Origin: Streptomyces sp. T39
GTDB lineage: Bacteria; Actinomycetota; Actinomycetes; Streptomycetales; Streptomycetaceae
Length of the DNA: 49,665 nt
Assembly: GCF_008042045.1 (NCBI RefSeq)
Contig: NZ_RDBP01000012.1
Location: forward strand, 2,784,227-2,833,891
Reading direction: 5' to 3'
The position numbers and the translations under genes were made by a program. Shown piece after piece: positions 35,614 through 43,720 of the stretch (positions are counted from its first letter, which is position 1; the number at the start of each line of letters is the position of its first letter). Below the pieces are notes generated by a model that did no database searches, was not told the origin of the DNA, and saw nothing but the letters and a program-made list of their open reading frames with translations.

Positions 35614-38600
35614 ATGCCCCTGCCGTCCCCCTGGCCGCGCACCCGGCGGCGCAGCCGGTCCCGTACCGGCGCCACGGCGCTGGTCGCCGCGACCGCCGTG
35701 CTCGGCTCGCTGCTCGCGGGCGCGCTGCCCAGCGCCGCGGCCCCCGCCGACGAGCCCGCGCCCGTGCCGGTCGACCGCTTCGAGGGCGAGGTCCCCCTCG
35801 CCGAACCGCCGGCCGACGGGATCTTCACCTGGGGCAGCGACGCCGACGACCGCCCGCAACTGCGCTTCGCCGCGCGGGACGACGCCCCCGAGGGCGAGAA
35901 GGTCCTGGAGGGCGACTACGACATCAGCGGCTGGGGCGGCCTCAGCCACGAGTACGCCGTCGACCAGCCGCCCCGCGACTGGACGGCGTCGAAGGGCGTC
36001 CGCTTCTGGTGGTACGGGCAGAACACCGCGCCCCTGCCGCCCGGTTCGGGCAAGCGGATCAACTTCGAGATCAAGGACGGCGGAGCCCACGGCGGCGCGT
36101 CCGAACTGTGGACCACCTCCTTCACCGACGACTGGGAGGGCTGGCACCTGGTCGAGATCCCCTTCGCCGACTTCGTCTACCGCGCGGACTACCAGCCCGT
36201 CGGCGGGATCGACCAGGTCCTCGGCCTGGACCGGATGTGGGGCTGGGCGCTCACCCTGCCGCCCGGCGCCCCCGGCTCCTTCGCCGTCGACGGCATGGAG
36301 CTCTACGGGAAGGCCGACCCCGCCCTCAAGGCCAAGGTGGTGACCGGTGCCACCGTCCACCCCGTCGGCGAGGGCGGCACCGCACGCGTCGCGATATCCG
36401 TCGCCACCACCGGATCCCTCCCCCTCGACGAGCCCGTCACCGTCGACTACGCGACCGGCACCGGGGGCAGCGCCGAACCCGGAGCCGACTACACCCCGGT
36501 CTCCGGCACCCTGACCTTCCCGGCGGGCACGCCGTCCGGCACCACCCGCACCGTGTCCGTCGCCACGCGCAAGGACCGCGCGGCCGAACCGGCCGAGACC
36601 GTGCCGCTGACCCTGACCGTCGCCGGCGCCAAGGCCCCCGCCGAGACCCCGCAGATCGTCGTGGACGCCCATGGCCTGCCGTACCTCGACGCGAGGCTCC
36701 CGGTCGAGAAGCGGGTGGCCGACCTGCTCTCCCGGATGTCCCTCGCGGAGAAGGCCGGCCAGATGACGCAGGCCGAGCGCAACGCCCTGCGCTCGCAGGG
36801 CGACATCGCCGCCTACGACCTCGGCTCGCTGCTCTCCGGCGGCGGCTCGGTGCCCACCCCGAACACGCCCGAGGCGTGGGCGAAGATGGTGGACGCCTAC
36901 CAGCTGCGCGCGCAGGCCACCCGCTTCCAGATCCCGCTGATCTACGGCGTGGACGCCGTCCACGGGCACAACAACGTCGTCGGCTCGACGATCATGCCGC
37001 ACAACATCGGCATCGGCGCCGGCCGCGATCCCGAACTCGCCCGGCGGACCGGCGCGGTCACCGCGAAGGAGGTGCGCGCCACCGGCATCCCGTGGGACTT
37101 CGCCCCCTGCGTGTGCGTCACCCGCGACGAGCGCTGGGGCCGTTCCTACGAGGCGTTCGGCGAGGACCCCGCACTGGTGACCGCCATGGAGACGGTGATC
37201 CAGGGCATGCAGGGCTCCCGCGACGGCAGGGACCTCGACCGCAACGACAAGGTGCTCACCAGCGCCAAGCACTTCGTCGGCGACGGCGGCACCCAGTTCG
37301 GCTCCTCGACGACCGGGTCCTACACGATCGACCAGGGCGTCACCCGGGTCACCCGCGAGGAACTGGAGGCGGTGCACCTGGCGCCGTTCGCCGAGGCGGT
37401 CCGGCGCGGCGCCGGCACGGTGATGCCGTCGTACTCCTCGCTGGACGTCGTCGGCGACGACGCCGGCCCGGTGAAGATGCACGCCCACGCCGAGATGATC
37501 AACGGGGTGCTCAAGGACCGGATGGGCTTCGAGGGCTTCGTCATCAGCGACTGGCAGGCCATCGACCAGATCCCCGGCGACTACCCGAGCGACGTGCGCA
37601 CCTCGGTCAACGCCGGGCTCGACATGATCATGGTGCCGACGAACTACCAGGAGTTCACGCGCACGCTCCGGGACGAGGTGACCGCCGGCCGGATCAGCGA
37701 GGAGCGGATCGACGACGCGGTCTCCCGCATCCTGACCCAGAAGTTCCGTCTCGGCCTCTTCGAGCAGCCGTACGCCGACACCACCCACCTCGGATCCGTC
37801 GGCTCGGCCGAGCACCGCGCGGTCGCCCGCGAGGCGGCCGCCGCCTCGCAGGTGCTGCTCAAGAACGACGGCGCGGTGCTGCCGCTGAAGAAGTCCCAGA
37901 AGGTGTACGTCGCCGGATCGAACGCGGACGACCTCGGCAACCAGGCCGGCGGCTGGACCGTGAGCTGGCAGGGCGCCTCGGGCCGGACCACCACCGGCAC
38001 GACGATCCTGGAGGGCATGCGCAGAGCCGCCCCCGACGCGGTGATCGACTACTCGAAGGACGCGTCGGCCGCGACCGACGGGTACGACGTCGGCGTGGTC
38101 GTGGTCGGCGAGACCCCGTACGCCGAGGGCATCGGGGACGTCGGCAACGGCCACGACCTGGAGCTGAGCGCGGCGGACAAGGCCGCCGTCGACAGGGTCT
38201 GCGCCGCCATGCGGTGCGCGGTCCTCGTCGTGTCCGGCCGCCCGCAGCTGATCGGCGACCGCCTCGGCGACATCGACTCCCTGGTCGCCTCCTGGCTGCC
38301 GGGCACCGAGGGCGACGGCGTCGCCGACGTCCTGTACGGCGCCCGGCCGTTCACCGGCCGGCTGCCCGTCACCTGGCCCAGGTCCGAGGCGCAGCTGCCG
38401 GTGAACGTCGGCGACCGCGTCTACGACCCGCAGTTCCCGTACGGCTGGGGCCTGACCACCCTGAAGCGGACCCCCGGCGGCGGTGAACTCACCCTCAAGG
38501 CGATCGCCGTCGCCGCCCGGGTCCTGGAGGCCGCCGGCCGCGCCCGGTCCGCCGAGGCGGACGAGCTGGCCGGCACCGCGCGCCTGCTCGTGCAGCAGCG

Positions 38601-38721
38601 CATCGGCCAGAAGCTCACCGAGGCGACGGCCAAGCCCTTCGCCGAGGCCGACCACCTGCTCCTCACGGGCGACCTGACAGGAGCGATCGCCAAGCTGACC
38701 GCCTCCTACCGCGCCGCCTGA
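35614..38721 (+). CDS. Secreted multidomain glycoside hydrolase family 3 beta-glucosidase
   Basis: A 1035-aa protein. An Arg-rich signal peptide (about 1-45, ending PSAAAPA) precedes a carbohydrate-binding domain resembling CBM11 (about 50-230; FTDDWEGWHLVEIPFADFVY) and a Calx-beta domain (about 245-345; ADYTPVSGTLTFPAGTPSGT). A GH3 N-terminal barrel follows (VDAVHGHNNVVGSTIMPHNI; nucleophile D646 in FVISDWQAID). The GH3 C-terminal sandwich (QVLLKNDGAVLPLKKSQKVY) and a helical tail end the protein. It should release glucose from beta-glucans or cello-oligosaccharides outside the cell. AAGGAG precedes ATG 35614. The adjacent LacI gene probably controls it. Confidence 0.92.
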   Translation: MPLPSPWPRTRRRSRSRTGATALVAATAVLGSLLAGALPSAAAPADEPAPVPVDRFEGEVPLAEPPADGIFTWGSDADDRPQLRFAARDDAPEGEKVLEGDYDISGWGGLSHEYAVDQPPRDWTASKGVRFWWYGQNTAPLPPGSGKRINFEIKDGGAHGGASELWTTSFTDDWEGWHLVEIPFADFVYRADYQPVGGIDQVLGLDRMWGWALTLPPGAPGSFAVDGMELYGKADPALKAKVVTGATVHPVGEGGTARVAISVATTGSLPLDEPVTVDYATGTGGSAEPGADYTPVSGTLTFPAGTPSGTTRTVSVATRKDRAAEPAETVPLTLTVAGAKAPAETPQIVVDAHGLPYLDARLPVEKRVADLLSRMSLAEKAGQMTQAERNALRSQGDIAAYDLGSLLSGGGSVPTPNTPEAWAKMVDAYQLRAQATRFQIPLIYGVDAVHGHNNVVGSTIMPHNIGIGAGRDPELARRTGAVTAKEVRATGIPWDFAPCVCVTRDERWGRSYEAFGEDPALVTAMETVIQGMQGSRDGRDLDRNDKVLTSAKHFVGDGGTQFGSSTTGSYTIDQGVTRVTREELEAVHLAPFAEAVRRGAGTVMPSYSSLDVVGDDAGPVKMHAHAEMINGVLKDRMGFEGFVISDWQAIDQIPGDYPSDVRTSVNAGLDMIMVPTNYQEFTRTLRDEVTAGRISEERIDDAVSRILTQKFRLGLFEQPYADTTHLGSVGSAEHRAVAREAAAASQVLLKNDGAVLPLKKSQKVYVAGSNADDLGNQAGGWTVSWQGASGRTTTGTTILEGMRRAAPDAVIDYSKDASAATDGYDVGVVVVGETPYAEGIGDVGNGHDLELSAADKAAVDRVCAAMRCAVLVVSGRPQLIGDRLGDIDSLVASWLPGTEGDGVADVLYGARPFTGRLPVTWPRSEAQLPVNVGDRVYDPQFPYGWGLTTLKRTPGGGELTLKAIAVAARVLEAAGRARSAEADELAGTARLLVQQRIGQKLTEATAKPFAEADHLLLTGDLTGAIAKLTASYRAA

Positions 38722-38728
38722 CCCCGCC

Positions 38729-38772
38729 CCCACCGGCGGTGGTCTCCCCTTCCGGAGACCACCGCCGGTGGG
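38729..38772 (+). terminator. Terminator after the GH3 gene
   Basis: A 19-bp perfect stem (38729-38747 with 38754-38772) with a CTTCC-type loop, 8 bases after the stop codon. Confidence 0.88.
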
Positions 38773-38897
38773 CATCTCCGGCCATCTCATGCCCGTCCGG
38801 GCTGCCGCCCCGGCCTCGTGCACCCAGCCCGTCCGGCCCGGCGGCTGGGCATCCCCCACCTGTCCGGCCGTTGGGGGCCTGCGGCCCCGGCCCCGGT

Positions 38898-39219
38898 GTC
38901 TTCCGCCCGTCCGGCGTTCGAGGACACCGCGCGCAGCGGGGTGCCGCACCCCCGGCTCGCACCCGCCGGGCGTCCGGGGCCGCGACGATCGCCTTCTGCG
39001 TGGCCCGTCCCGGCGTCTTCCGCCCGTCCGGCGTTCGAGGACACCGCGCGCAGCGGGGTGCCGCACCCCCGGCTCGCACCCGCCGGGCGTCCGGGGCCGC
39101 GACGATCGCCTTCTGCGTGGCCCGTCCCGGCGTCTTCAGCCCGTCCGGCGTTCGAGGACACCGCGCGCAGCGGGGTGCCGCACCCCCGGCTCGCACCCGC
39201 CGGGCGTCCCGGGCCACGA
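38898..39219. repeat. Tandem array of a 117-bp intergenic repeat, 2.75 copies
   Basis: Units start at 38898, 39015 and 39132, 117 bases apart, and are almost identical; the third stops near 39219. Each has the core GCCCGTCCGGCGTTCGAGGA, a dispersed Streptomyces intergenic element, plus a GC-rich hairpin part. A diverged single copy lies at 32318. The 584-bp gap between the GH3 gene and the next gene consists of the GH3 terminator, degenerate repeat fragments (38770-38897), this array and a short promoter region. Open frames through the array are repeat artefacts. Confidence 0.93.
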
Positions 39220-39285
39220 CACCCGCCCCGCCCCGCCCCCGGCGTACCGCCGGCATTCTCACCCTTTCTGCCCCCTTTTGTTGCC

Positions 39286-39379
39286 GTTCAGGTAGCGTCG
39301 ACATATGAGGATTCGGCCGCTCACCCTGGTGTCGGCCCTCGCGGGGCTGACGATCGCACTGCTTCTGGCCCTGGCGCCG
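39286..39379 (+). repeat. Left arm of a 94-bp perfect inverted repeat
   Basis: Exactly complementary to 40639-40732. This arm covers the last 19 bases before the start codon and the first 75 coding bases of the Gly-rich membrane protein gene. Confidence 0.97.
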
Positions 39380-40807
39380 GCCTCGTCCGCCGCCCGGGCC
39401 CCGGGACTGTCCGACGCCGCCGCTGCCCTGAAGCAGGGGCCGGTGTACGTCCATCCGTCCATGACCGACGAGATCTCCCGGGCGGACGCGCAGTCGCTCG
39501 CCGCGCAGATCGAGGAGGCCGACAAGCCGGTCCTCGTCGCCGTGCTGCCGGCCACCGACGCCTTCCCGCCCGACACCCTCCTCGCCGACCTGCGCGCGCA
39601 GACCGGGATCACCGGGCTCTACGCCGTCCGTCTCGGCGACGGATTCGACGCGGCGGCGGACGCCTCCGTGATGCCGAACCGCGCGGTCGACGACCTCGTC
39701 GCCTCCGTGAAGGGCGGCGGCCCCGTCGACGCCGCCACCCAGCTCGACAACTTCGTCGACCAGGCCCTGCCCCGGACCTCCGGGTCGGCCCCCTCCTCGT
39801 GGGCCGCGGGGCAGGACGGTCCCGGTCCCGGTGCCGGGGGCGCGGGCTTCCTGATCACCGTCGGGGCTCTGGCCGCGGCCGGCGGGATCGCCGCGTTCAC
39901 GGTCGGGCGGACGCGGCGCCGCCGCAAGGCCGCCGAGGACCGGGCCAACCTCGACCGGCTGCGGGTCGTCGTCGACGAGGACATCACCGCGTTCGGCGAG
40001 GAGCTCGACCGGCTGGACTTCCACCCGTCCGAGAAGGGTGCCGACGACGCGATGCGGTCCGACTACGAGCGCGCGCTCGACGCGTACGACGCCGCCAAGA
40101 CCCGGATGGACCGTGCCGCACGGCCCGGCGACGTGCGCGCGGTGACCGAGGCGCTGGAGGACGGCCGCTGGTCCCTCGCGTCCCTCGCGGCCCGCCGCTC
40201 CGGCCGGCCCGTGCCCGAGCGCCGCGCCCCCTGCTTCTTCGACCCGCGGCACGGCCCCTCGGTCGCGGACGTGTCCTGGTCGCCCACCTCGGGCACGGCC
40301 CGCGAGGTCCCCGTCTGCGCGGCCGACAAAGCCCGCGTCGAGGGGGGTGGCGAGCCGGACGCCCGTACCGTCGACACCGACTCCGGCCGTCGCCCCTACT
40401 GGGAGGCGGGCCCGGCCTACGGCCCCTGGGCGGGCGGCTACTTCGGCGGCGGGCTGCTGCCGGGACTGCTGATGGGCACCATGCTCGGCCACATGCTCGC
40501 CACCCCGGCCTACGCCGCCGACTACGGCGGCGGGGACTACGGCGGCGGTGACTTCTCCGGCTCGGACTTCTCCGGGTCCGACTACGGCGGCTCCGACTAC
40601 GGAGGCGGCGGCGGTTTCGGCGGCGGCGACATGGGGGGCGGCGCCAGGGCCAGAAGCAGTGCGATCGTCAGCCCCGCGAGGGCCGACACCAGGGTGAGCG
40701 GCCGAATCCTCATATGTCGACGCTACCTGAACCGCACTCCGCCCCCGGCCGGCCCGCGGCCCCGCACCGCGCGTGTACACCAACCGTGGGGACGCGATTC
40801 GAAATAG
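39305..40807 (+). CDS. Secreted/membrane protein with Gly-rich tail, 3' end disrupted
   Basis: The frame starts at ATG 39305 with a signal peptide (MRIRPLTLVSALAGLTIALL, ending about SSAARA). An extracellular alpha/beta domain follows (PVYVHPSMTDEISRADAQSL), then one membrane helix (GFLITVGALAAAGGIAAFTV), a basic cytoplasmic coiled region, and a Gly/Tyr/Asp/Ser-rich tail (DYGGGDYGGGDFSGSDFSGS). From 40639 the sequence becomes an exact inverted copy of this gene's own first bases, so residues after about 445 (ARARSSAIVSPARADTRVSG onward) are not natural. The real tail and stop codon are missing. Function is unknown; the architecture recalls TPM-domain proteins with Gly-rich ends. Confidence 0.75.
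   Translation: MRIRPLTLVSALAGLTIALLLALAPASSAARAPGLSDAAAALKQGPVYVHPSMTDEISRADAQSLAAQIEEADKPVLVAVLPATDAFPPDTLLADLRAQTGITGLYAVRLGDGFDAAADASVMPNRAVDDLVASVKGGGPVDAATQLDNFVDQALPRTSGSAPSSWAAGQDGPGPGAGGAGFLITVGALAAAGGIAAFTVGRTRRRRKAAEDRANLDRLRVVVDEDITAFGEELDRLDFHPSEKGADDAMRSDYERALDAYDAAKTRMDRAARPGDVRAVTEALEDGRWSLASLAARRSGRPVPERRAPCFFDPRHGPSVADVSWSPTSGTAREVPVCAADKARVEGGGEPDARTVDTDSGRRPYWEAGPAYGPWAGGYFGGGLLPGLLMGTMLGHMLATPAYAADYGGGDYGGGDFSGSDFSGSDYGGSDYGGGGGFGGGDMGGGARARSSAIVSPARADTRVSGRILICRRYLNRTPPPAGPRPRTARVHQPWGRDSK
40639..40732 (-). repeat. Right arm of the 94-bp perfect inverted repeat
   Basis: Exact reverse complement of 39286-39379. It begins inside the Gly-rich tail and ends 121 bases before the subtilase gene. 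No mismatch is present. Confidence 0.97.
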
Positions 40808-40853
40808 CTACCGAGAGTAGTAATCACTTACGCTGCGTGCTTGTCTCGTGCGC

Positions 40854-42047
40854 ATGCGCAACAGAACCAGGCTCAGCGCCTGTGCCGCGGCCGCTGCCGC
40901 GATGCTCGTGTCCACCGGTCTCACGACCGCCTCCGCGACCGCCGACCCGGCCCCCACCCGGGCCACGCCGGCACCCCTCTACCGGTCGAGTGCGCCGGTC
41001 GAGGGCCAGTACATCGTCTCCCTCGCCCCGGGCGCCGCCGACGCCGCGACGCTGGCGAAGCAGATGGGGCTGAAGTCCCTCTTCACCTACTCGTCCGTGA
41101 TCAGCGGCTTCGCCGCCAAGCTGACGCCTGAGCAGCTGAACACCGTCCGCTCCACCGCCGGTGTGGCCGCGGTCGAGCAGGACGCCGTGGTCACCGCCGT
41201 CGGCTCGCCGCGGCCCGGGCGGGCGCCGGCCGCCTCCTGGGGGATCGACCGGATCGACCAGACCGCCCTGCCGCTCGACCAGGAGTTCACGGTGAGCGGC
41301 ACCGGCGCGGGCACCACCGGGTACATCCTCGACACCGGCATCGAGTACGGCCACAGCGAGTTCGGCGGCCGTGCGCGCTACGGGTACGACGCCGTCGGCG
41401 ACGGACGGGCCGGGGCCGACTGCAACGGCCACGGCACCCATGTCGCGGGCACGGTCGGCGGTGCCACGTACGGTGTGGCGCGCCAGGCGGACCTGGTCAG
41501 CGTCCGGGTGCTCGACTGCGAGGGCAGCGGCACCTGGTCCGGCGTCATGGCCGGCCTCGACTGGATCGCCCTGGAGGCCGACCAGCCCGCCGTGATGAAC
41601 GCCTCGCTCGGCGGCGCGTACTCGCGCATGGTGAACGACGCGCTCGACCGGGTCGCGGCCAGCGGGGTCGTGCCGGTCGTGGCGGCGGGCAACGACGACG
41701 TCGACGCCTGCGACGTCTCCCCGGCCTCGGCTCCGCGTGCCTTCACCGTCGGGGCGAGCGACACGCAGGACCGGGAGGCGAGTTTCTCCAACCACGGTGA
41801 GTGCCTCGCGATCTACGCACCGGGCACCGCGATCGTCTCGGCGAAGCTGGGCGGCGGCAGCGTCGCGCACAACGGCACGTCGATGGCCGCGCCGCATGTG
41901 GCCGGTGTCGCTCTGCTCGCCCGCCAGGCCGCCCCGGCGGCCGGTGCCGAGGCGATCGAGAGCTGGCTGCTGGACGCCTCGGTCAAGGACTCCCTGACGG
42001 TCGACTTCGGCTCGCCGAACCGCCTGGTGAACACCGGGGGACTGTGA
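40854..42047 (+). CDS. Secreted subtilisin-family (S8) serine protease with I9 propeptide
   Basis: A 397-aa extracellular protease. A signal peptide (about 1-31) is followed by an inhibitor-I9 propeptide (GQYIVSLAPG ... GVAAVEQDAVV) and the catalytic domain of proteinase K type. The triad is D160 (YILDTGIE), H193 (CNGHGTHVAGT) and S343 (HNGTSMAAPHVAG). The oxyanion Asn is in PVVAAGNDDVDAC. ATG 40854 is preferred over GTG 40848. The upstream 121 bp is AT-rich after the inverted repeat (TACGCT near 40829), so a promoter is likely there. A terminator follows. Confidence 0.94.
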   Translation: MRNRTRLSACAAAAAAMLVSTGLTTASATADPAPTRATPAPLYRSSAPVEGQYIVSLAPGAADAATLAKQMGLKSLFTYSSVISGFAAKLTPEQLNTVRSTAGVAAVEQDAVVTAVGSPRPGRAPAASWGIDRIDQTALPLDQEFTVSGTGAGTTGYILDTGIEYGHSEFGGRARYGYDAVGDGRAGADCNGHGTHVAGTVGGATYGVARQADLVSVRVLDCEGSGTWSGVMAGLDWIALEADQPAVMNASLGGAYSRMVNDALDRVAASGVVPVVAAGNDDVDACDVSPASAPRAFTVGASDTQDREASFSNHGECLAIYAPGTAIVSAKLGGGSVAHNGTSMAAPHVAGVALLARQAAPAAGAEAIESWLLDASVKDSLTVDFGSPNRLVNTGGL

Positions 42048-42067
42048 CCGCGTACATGACGCGGACG

Positions 42068-42114
42068 CACGAGCGCCCGCCGTGCCGGAAGCCGGCAGGG
42101 CGGGCGCGCTCGTG
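42068..42114. terminator. Terminator between the subtilase and yceI-like genes
   Basis: CACGAGCGCCCGCC (from 42068) pairs with the stretch ending GCGCGCTCGTG (42114), with a small bulge. The inner perfect stem TGCCGG/CCGGCA closes it. It lies between convergent genes. Confidence 0.7.
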
Positions 42115-42212
42115 GGGCGGGGTGCCGCGGGGTGGACCGCGGCGGCCGGTACGCGGCAGGGGCCGTGTGTCGCCGGCGGCCCGGTGCGGCCGGGCAGGGC
42201 ATCCGGCCGGGA

Positions 42213-42821
42213 TCAGGCGGCGGCCTTGATCGCGGAGATGTCGAAGGTCAGCTTGACCTTGTCGCTCACCATGACGCCGCCGGCCTCCAGCGCGGCGTTC
42301 CAGGTCAGGCCCCAGTCGGAGCGCAGGATCTCGGTGCCGCCCTCGAAGCCCACGCGCTCGTTGCCGTAGACGTCGGTGGCCGAGCCCTGGAACTCCAGGT
42401 CGATCGCGAGCGGTCGGGTGACGTCCTTGATCGTCAGGTCGCCGGTGATGCGGTAGGCCTCGCCGCCGAGCTGCTCGATGCGGGTGGAGCGGAAGGTCAT
42501 CTTCGGGAACGTCTCGGCGTCGAAGAAGTCGGCGCTGCGCAGGTGGCCGTCGCGGTCGGCGATGCCGGTGTCGACGGACGCGATGTCCACGTCGATCGAG
42601 GCGGTGGAGTTCGCCGGCCGGGTGCCGTCCAGCTTCAGGGTGCCCTCGTGGGAGCCGAAGGTGCCGCGGACGTTGGTGACCATCGCGTGGCGCACGGTGA
42701 ACCCGATGCTGCTGTGGGCGGGGTCGATCGTGTACTCGCCGGTCAGGGCGGCGAGCGCGGGGTCGACCTGCGCGGGCAGCGTGGCGACGGCGGTGTCGGA
42801 CTTGCGGCTGAAGATGCCCAT
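42213..42821 (-). CDS. YceI-family lipocalin-like protein
   Basis: A 202-aa protein with the YceI beta-barrel signature: GEYTIDPAHSSIGFTVRHAM, NVRGTFGSHEGTLKL, RDGHLRSADFFDAETFPKMT, YRITGDLTIKDVTRPLAIDL and a terminal VKLTFDISAIKAA. YceI proteins bind isoprenoid or other amphiphilic ligands. There is no signal peptide (starts MGIFSRKSDT), so this one is probably cytoplasmic. The start has GAGGAG upstream. A strong promoter with an overlapping AAGCTT-type operator lies upstream, suggesting stress- or ligand-controlled expression by an unlinked regulator. Confidence 0.93.
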   Translation of the reverse strand: MGIFSRKSDTAVATLPAQVDPALAALTGEYTIDPAHSSIGFTVRHAMVTNVRGTFGSHEGTLKLDGTRPANSTASIDVDIASVDTGIADRDGHLRSADFFDAETFPKMTFRSTRIEQLGGEAYRITGDLTIKDVTRPLAIDLEFQGSATDVYGNERVGFEGGTEILRSDWGLTWNAALEAGGVMVSDKVKLTFDISAIKAAA

Positions 42822-42870
42822 GACGTGCTCCTCGGGGACGGCCGCCGAGGGGTCCCGGCGGGTGCGGTGA

Positions 42871-42926
42871 AAGCTTGTTTAAGCTTCAACGAAATCGACT
42901 CTAACGCCATTCCGTTCAACTTTCAA
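42871..42926 (-). promoter_or_regulatory. Promoter and operator of the yceI-like gene
   Basis: On the minus strand TTGAAA (42926-42921) and TAGAGT (42903-42898) are exactly 17 bases apart, one of the best promoters in the window. Just downstream, AAGCTT-N4-AAGCTT (42871-42886) is a perfect inverted repeat near +10 to +25, well placed for a MarR- or ArsR-type repressor. Confidence 0.7.
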
Positions 42927-43084
42927 CTTTCGGTCCGGGGGGGAGTTCGGGGGATTCACCGCAAGGATGTGTCCGACCTCTGGCGGACGCGCGTAGAACT
43001 CGGGCACCATCTGACTGCTCCACCTGCACTGCCGTCCCACCCCTCACAGGTTCACCACGGTCATCAGCAGGAGGGAATCCCCCC

Positions 43085-43618
43085 ATGGAAGCCCGTACGA
43101 CAGCAGGCCCCAGGGTCCGGTCCGTCGTCACCGCTCTCGCGCTCGTCCTCGGCGCCCTGTTCGCGCCCGGGTTCGGCGTGTTCGGCGCCGCGACCGACGC
43201 CCACGCCGCCACCAAGATCAGCCACGCCACCGCGACCTCGATGTTCCGCTCCTCGGGCATCACCTGGTCGTCGTCGGGCGGCTGCTCCGACCGCAACAAC
43301 CCGACGTGCACCTCCTTCACGCAGCTCAACCTCGCCAGCGCACAGGGGGCCCAGACCCTCAAGAGCGCCAGCGGCTGCGCGCTCAACATCACCGGCGGCA
43401 CGGAGACGGGCCACGCCGGCGGAACCTACTCGCACTGGAACGGCTACAAGCTGGACTACAGCAAGGGCACGTGCGTCGGGAACTACATCAAGAACACCTT
43501 CGCCTACATCGGTGTCCGCGGCGACGGCGCCCCGCAGTGGAAGTCCGGCTCCGGCAACATCTACGCGGACGAGGGCAACCACTGGGACGTGACCTACTAC
43601 AACTGCGGCGGCTGCTGA
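43085..43618 (+). CDS. Small secreted protein with an M15-like zinc peptidase motif
   Basis: A 177-aa protein with an N-terminal signal peptide (about 1-41, ending TDAHA). The mature part has SHWNGYKLD with H117 and D124 spaced as H-x6-D, and DEGNHWDVTYYN with E163-x-x-H166. This matches the SxHxxGxxxD and ExxH zinc/catalytic motifs of M15 DD-peptidases and L-Ala-D-Glu endopeptidases. Six cysteines suggest disulfides. It is probably a cell-wall or peptide hydrolase outside the cell, but overall similarity to classical M15 enzymes is low. ATG 43085 is preceded by AGGAGGGAA. It is monocistronic with its own terminator. Confidence 0.75.
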   Translation: MEARTTAGPRVRSVVTALALVLGALFAPGFGVFGAATDAHAATKISHATATSMFRSSGITWSSSGGCSDRNNPTCTSFTQLNLASAQGAQTLKSASGCALNITGGTETGHAGGTYSHWNGYKLDYSKGTCVGNYIKNTFAYIGVRGDGAPQWKSGSGNIYADEGNHWDVTYYNCGGC

Positions 43619-43630
43619 CGGGCCCCGCGC

Positions 43631-43679
43631 GCACGACGAAGGGCGCCCGTCCCCCCGGAACGGGCGCCCTTCGTCGTGC
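43631..43679. terminator. Bidirectional terminator, 20-bp perfect stem
   Basis: Arms 43631-43650 and 43660-43679 are fully complementary around a 9-base loop. It lies between the convergent M15-like and GH64 genes. Confidence 0.92.
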
Positions 43680-43720
43680 TGCGGCCCCGGGGCGCCGGAG
43701 AACCCGGCGCCCCGGCCCGG

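Noticed and set aside
38898..39219. CRISPR-like direct repeats
   Set aside because: Units are 117 bp, adjacent and without unique spacers; no cas genes are present.
38739..39308. Plus-strand and minus-strand frames with repeated VFRPSGVRGHRAQRG-type peptide units
   Set aside because: They are translations of the 117-bp noncoding repeat (117 is divisible by three), not a repeat protein; no start signals.
40733..40807. C-terminal extension RTPPPAGPRPRTARVHQPWG as part of the Gly-rich membrane protein
   Set aside because: It follows the inverted copy of the gene's own 5' end, so it is an accidental read-through of intergenic sequence.
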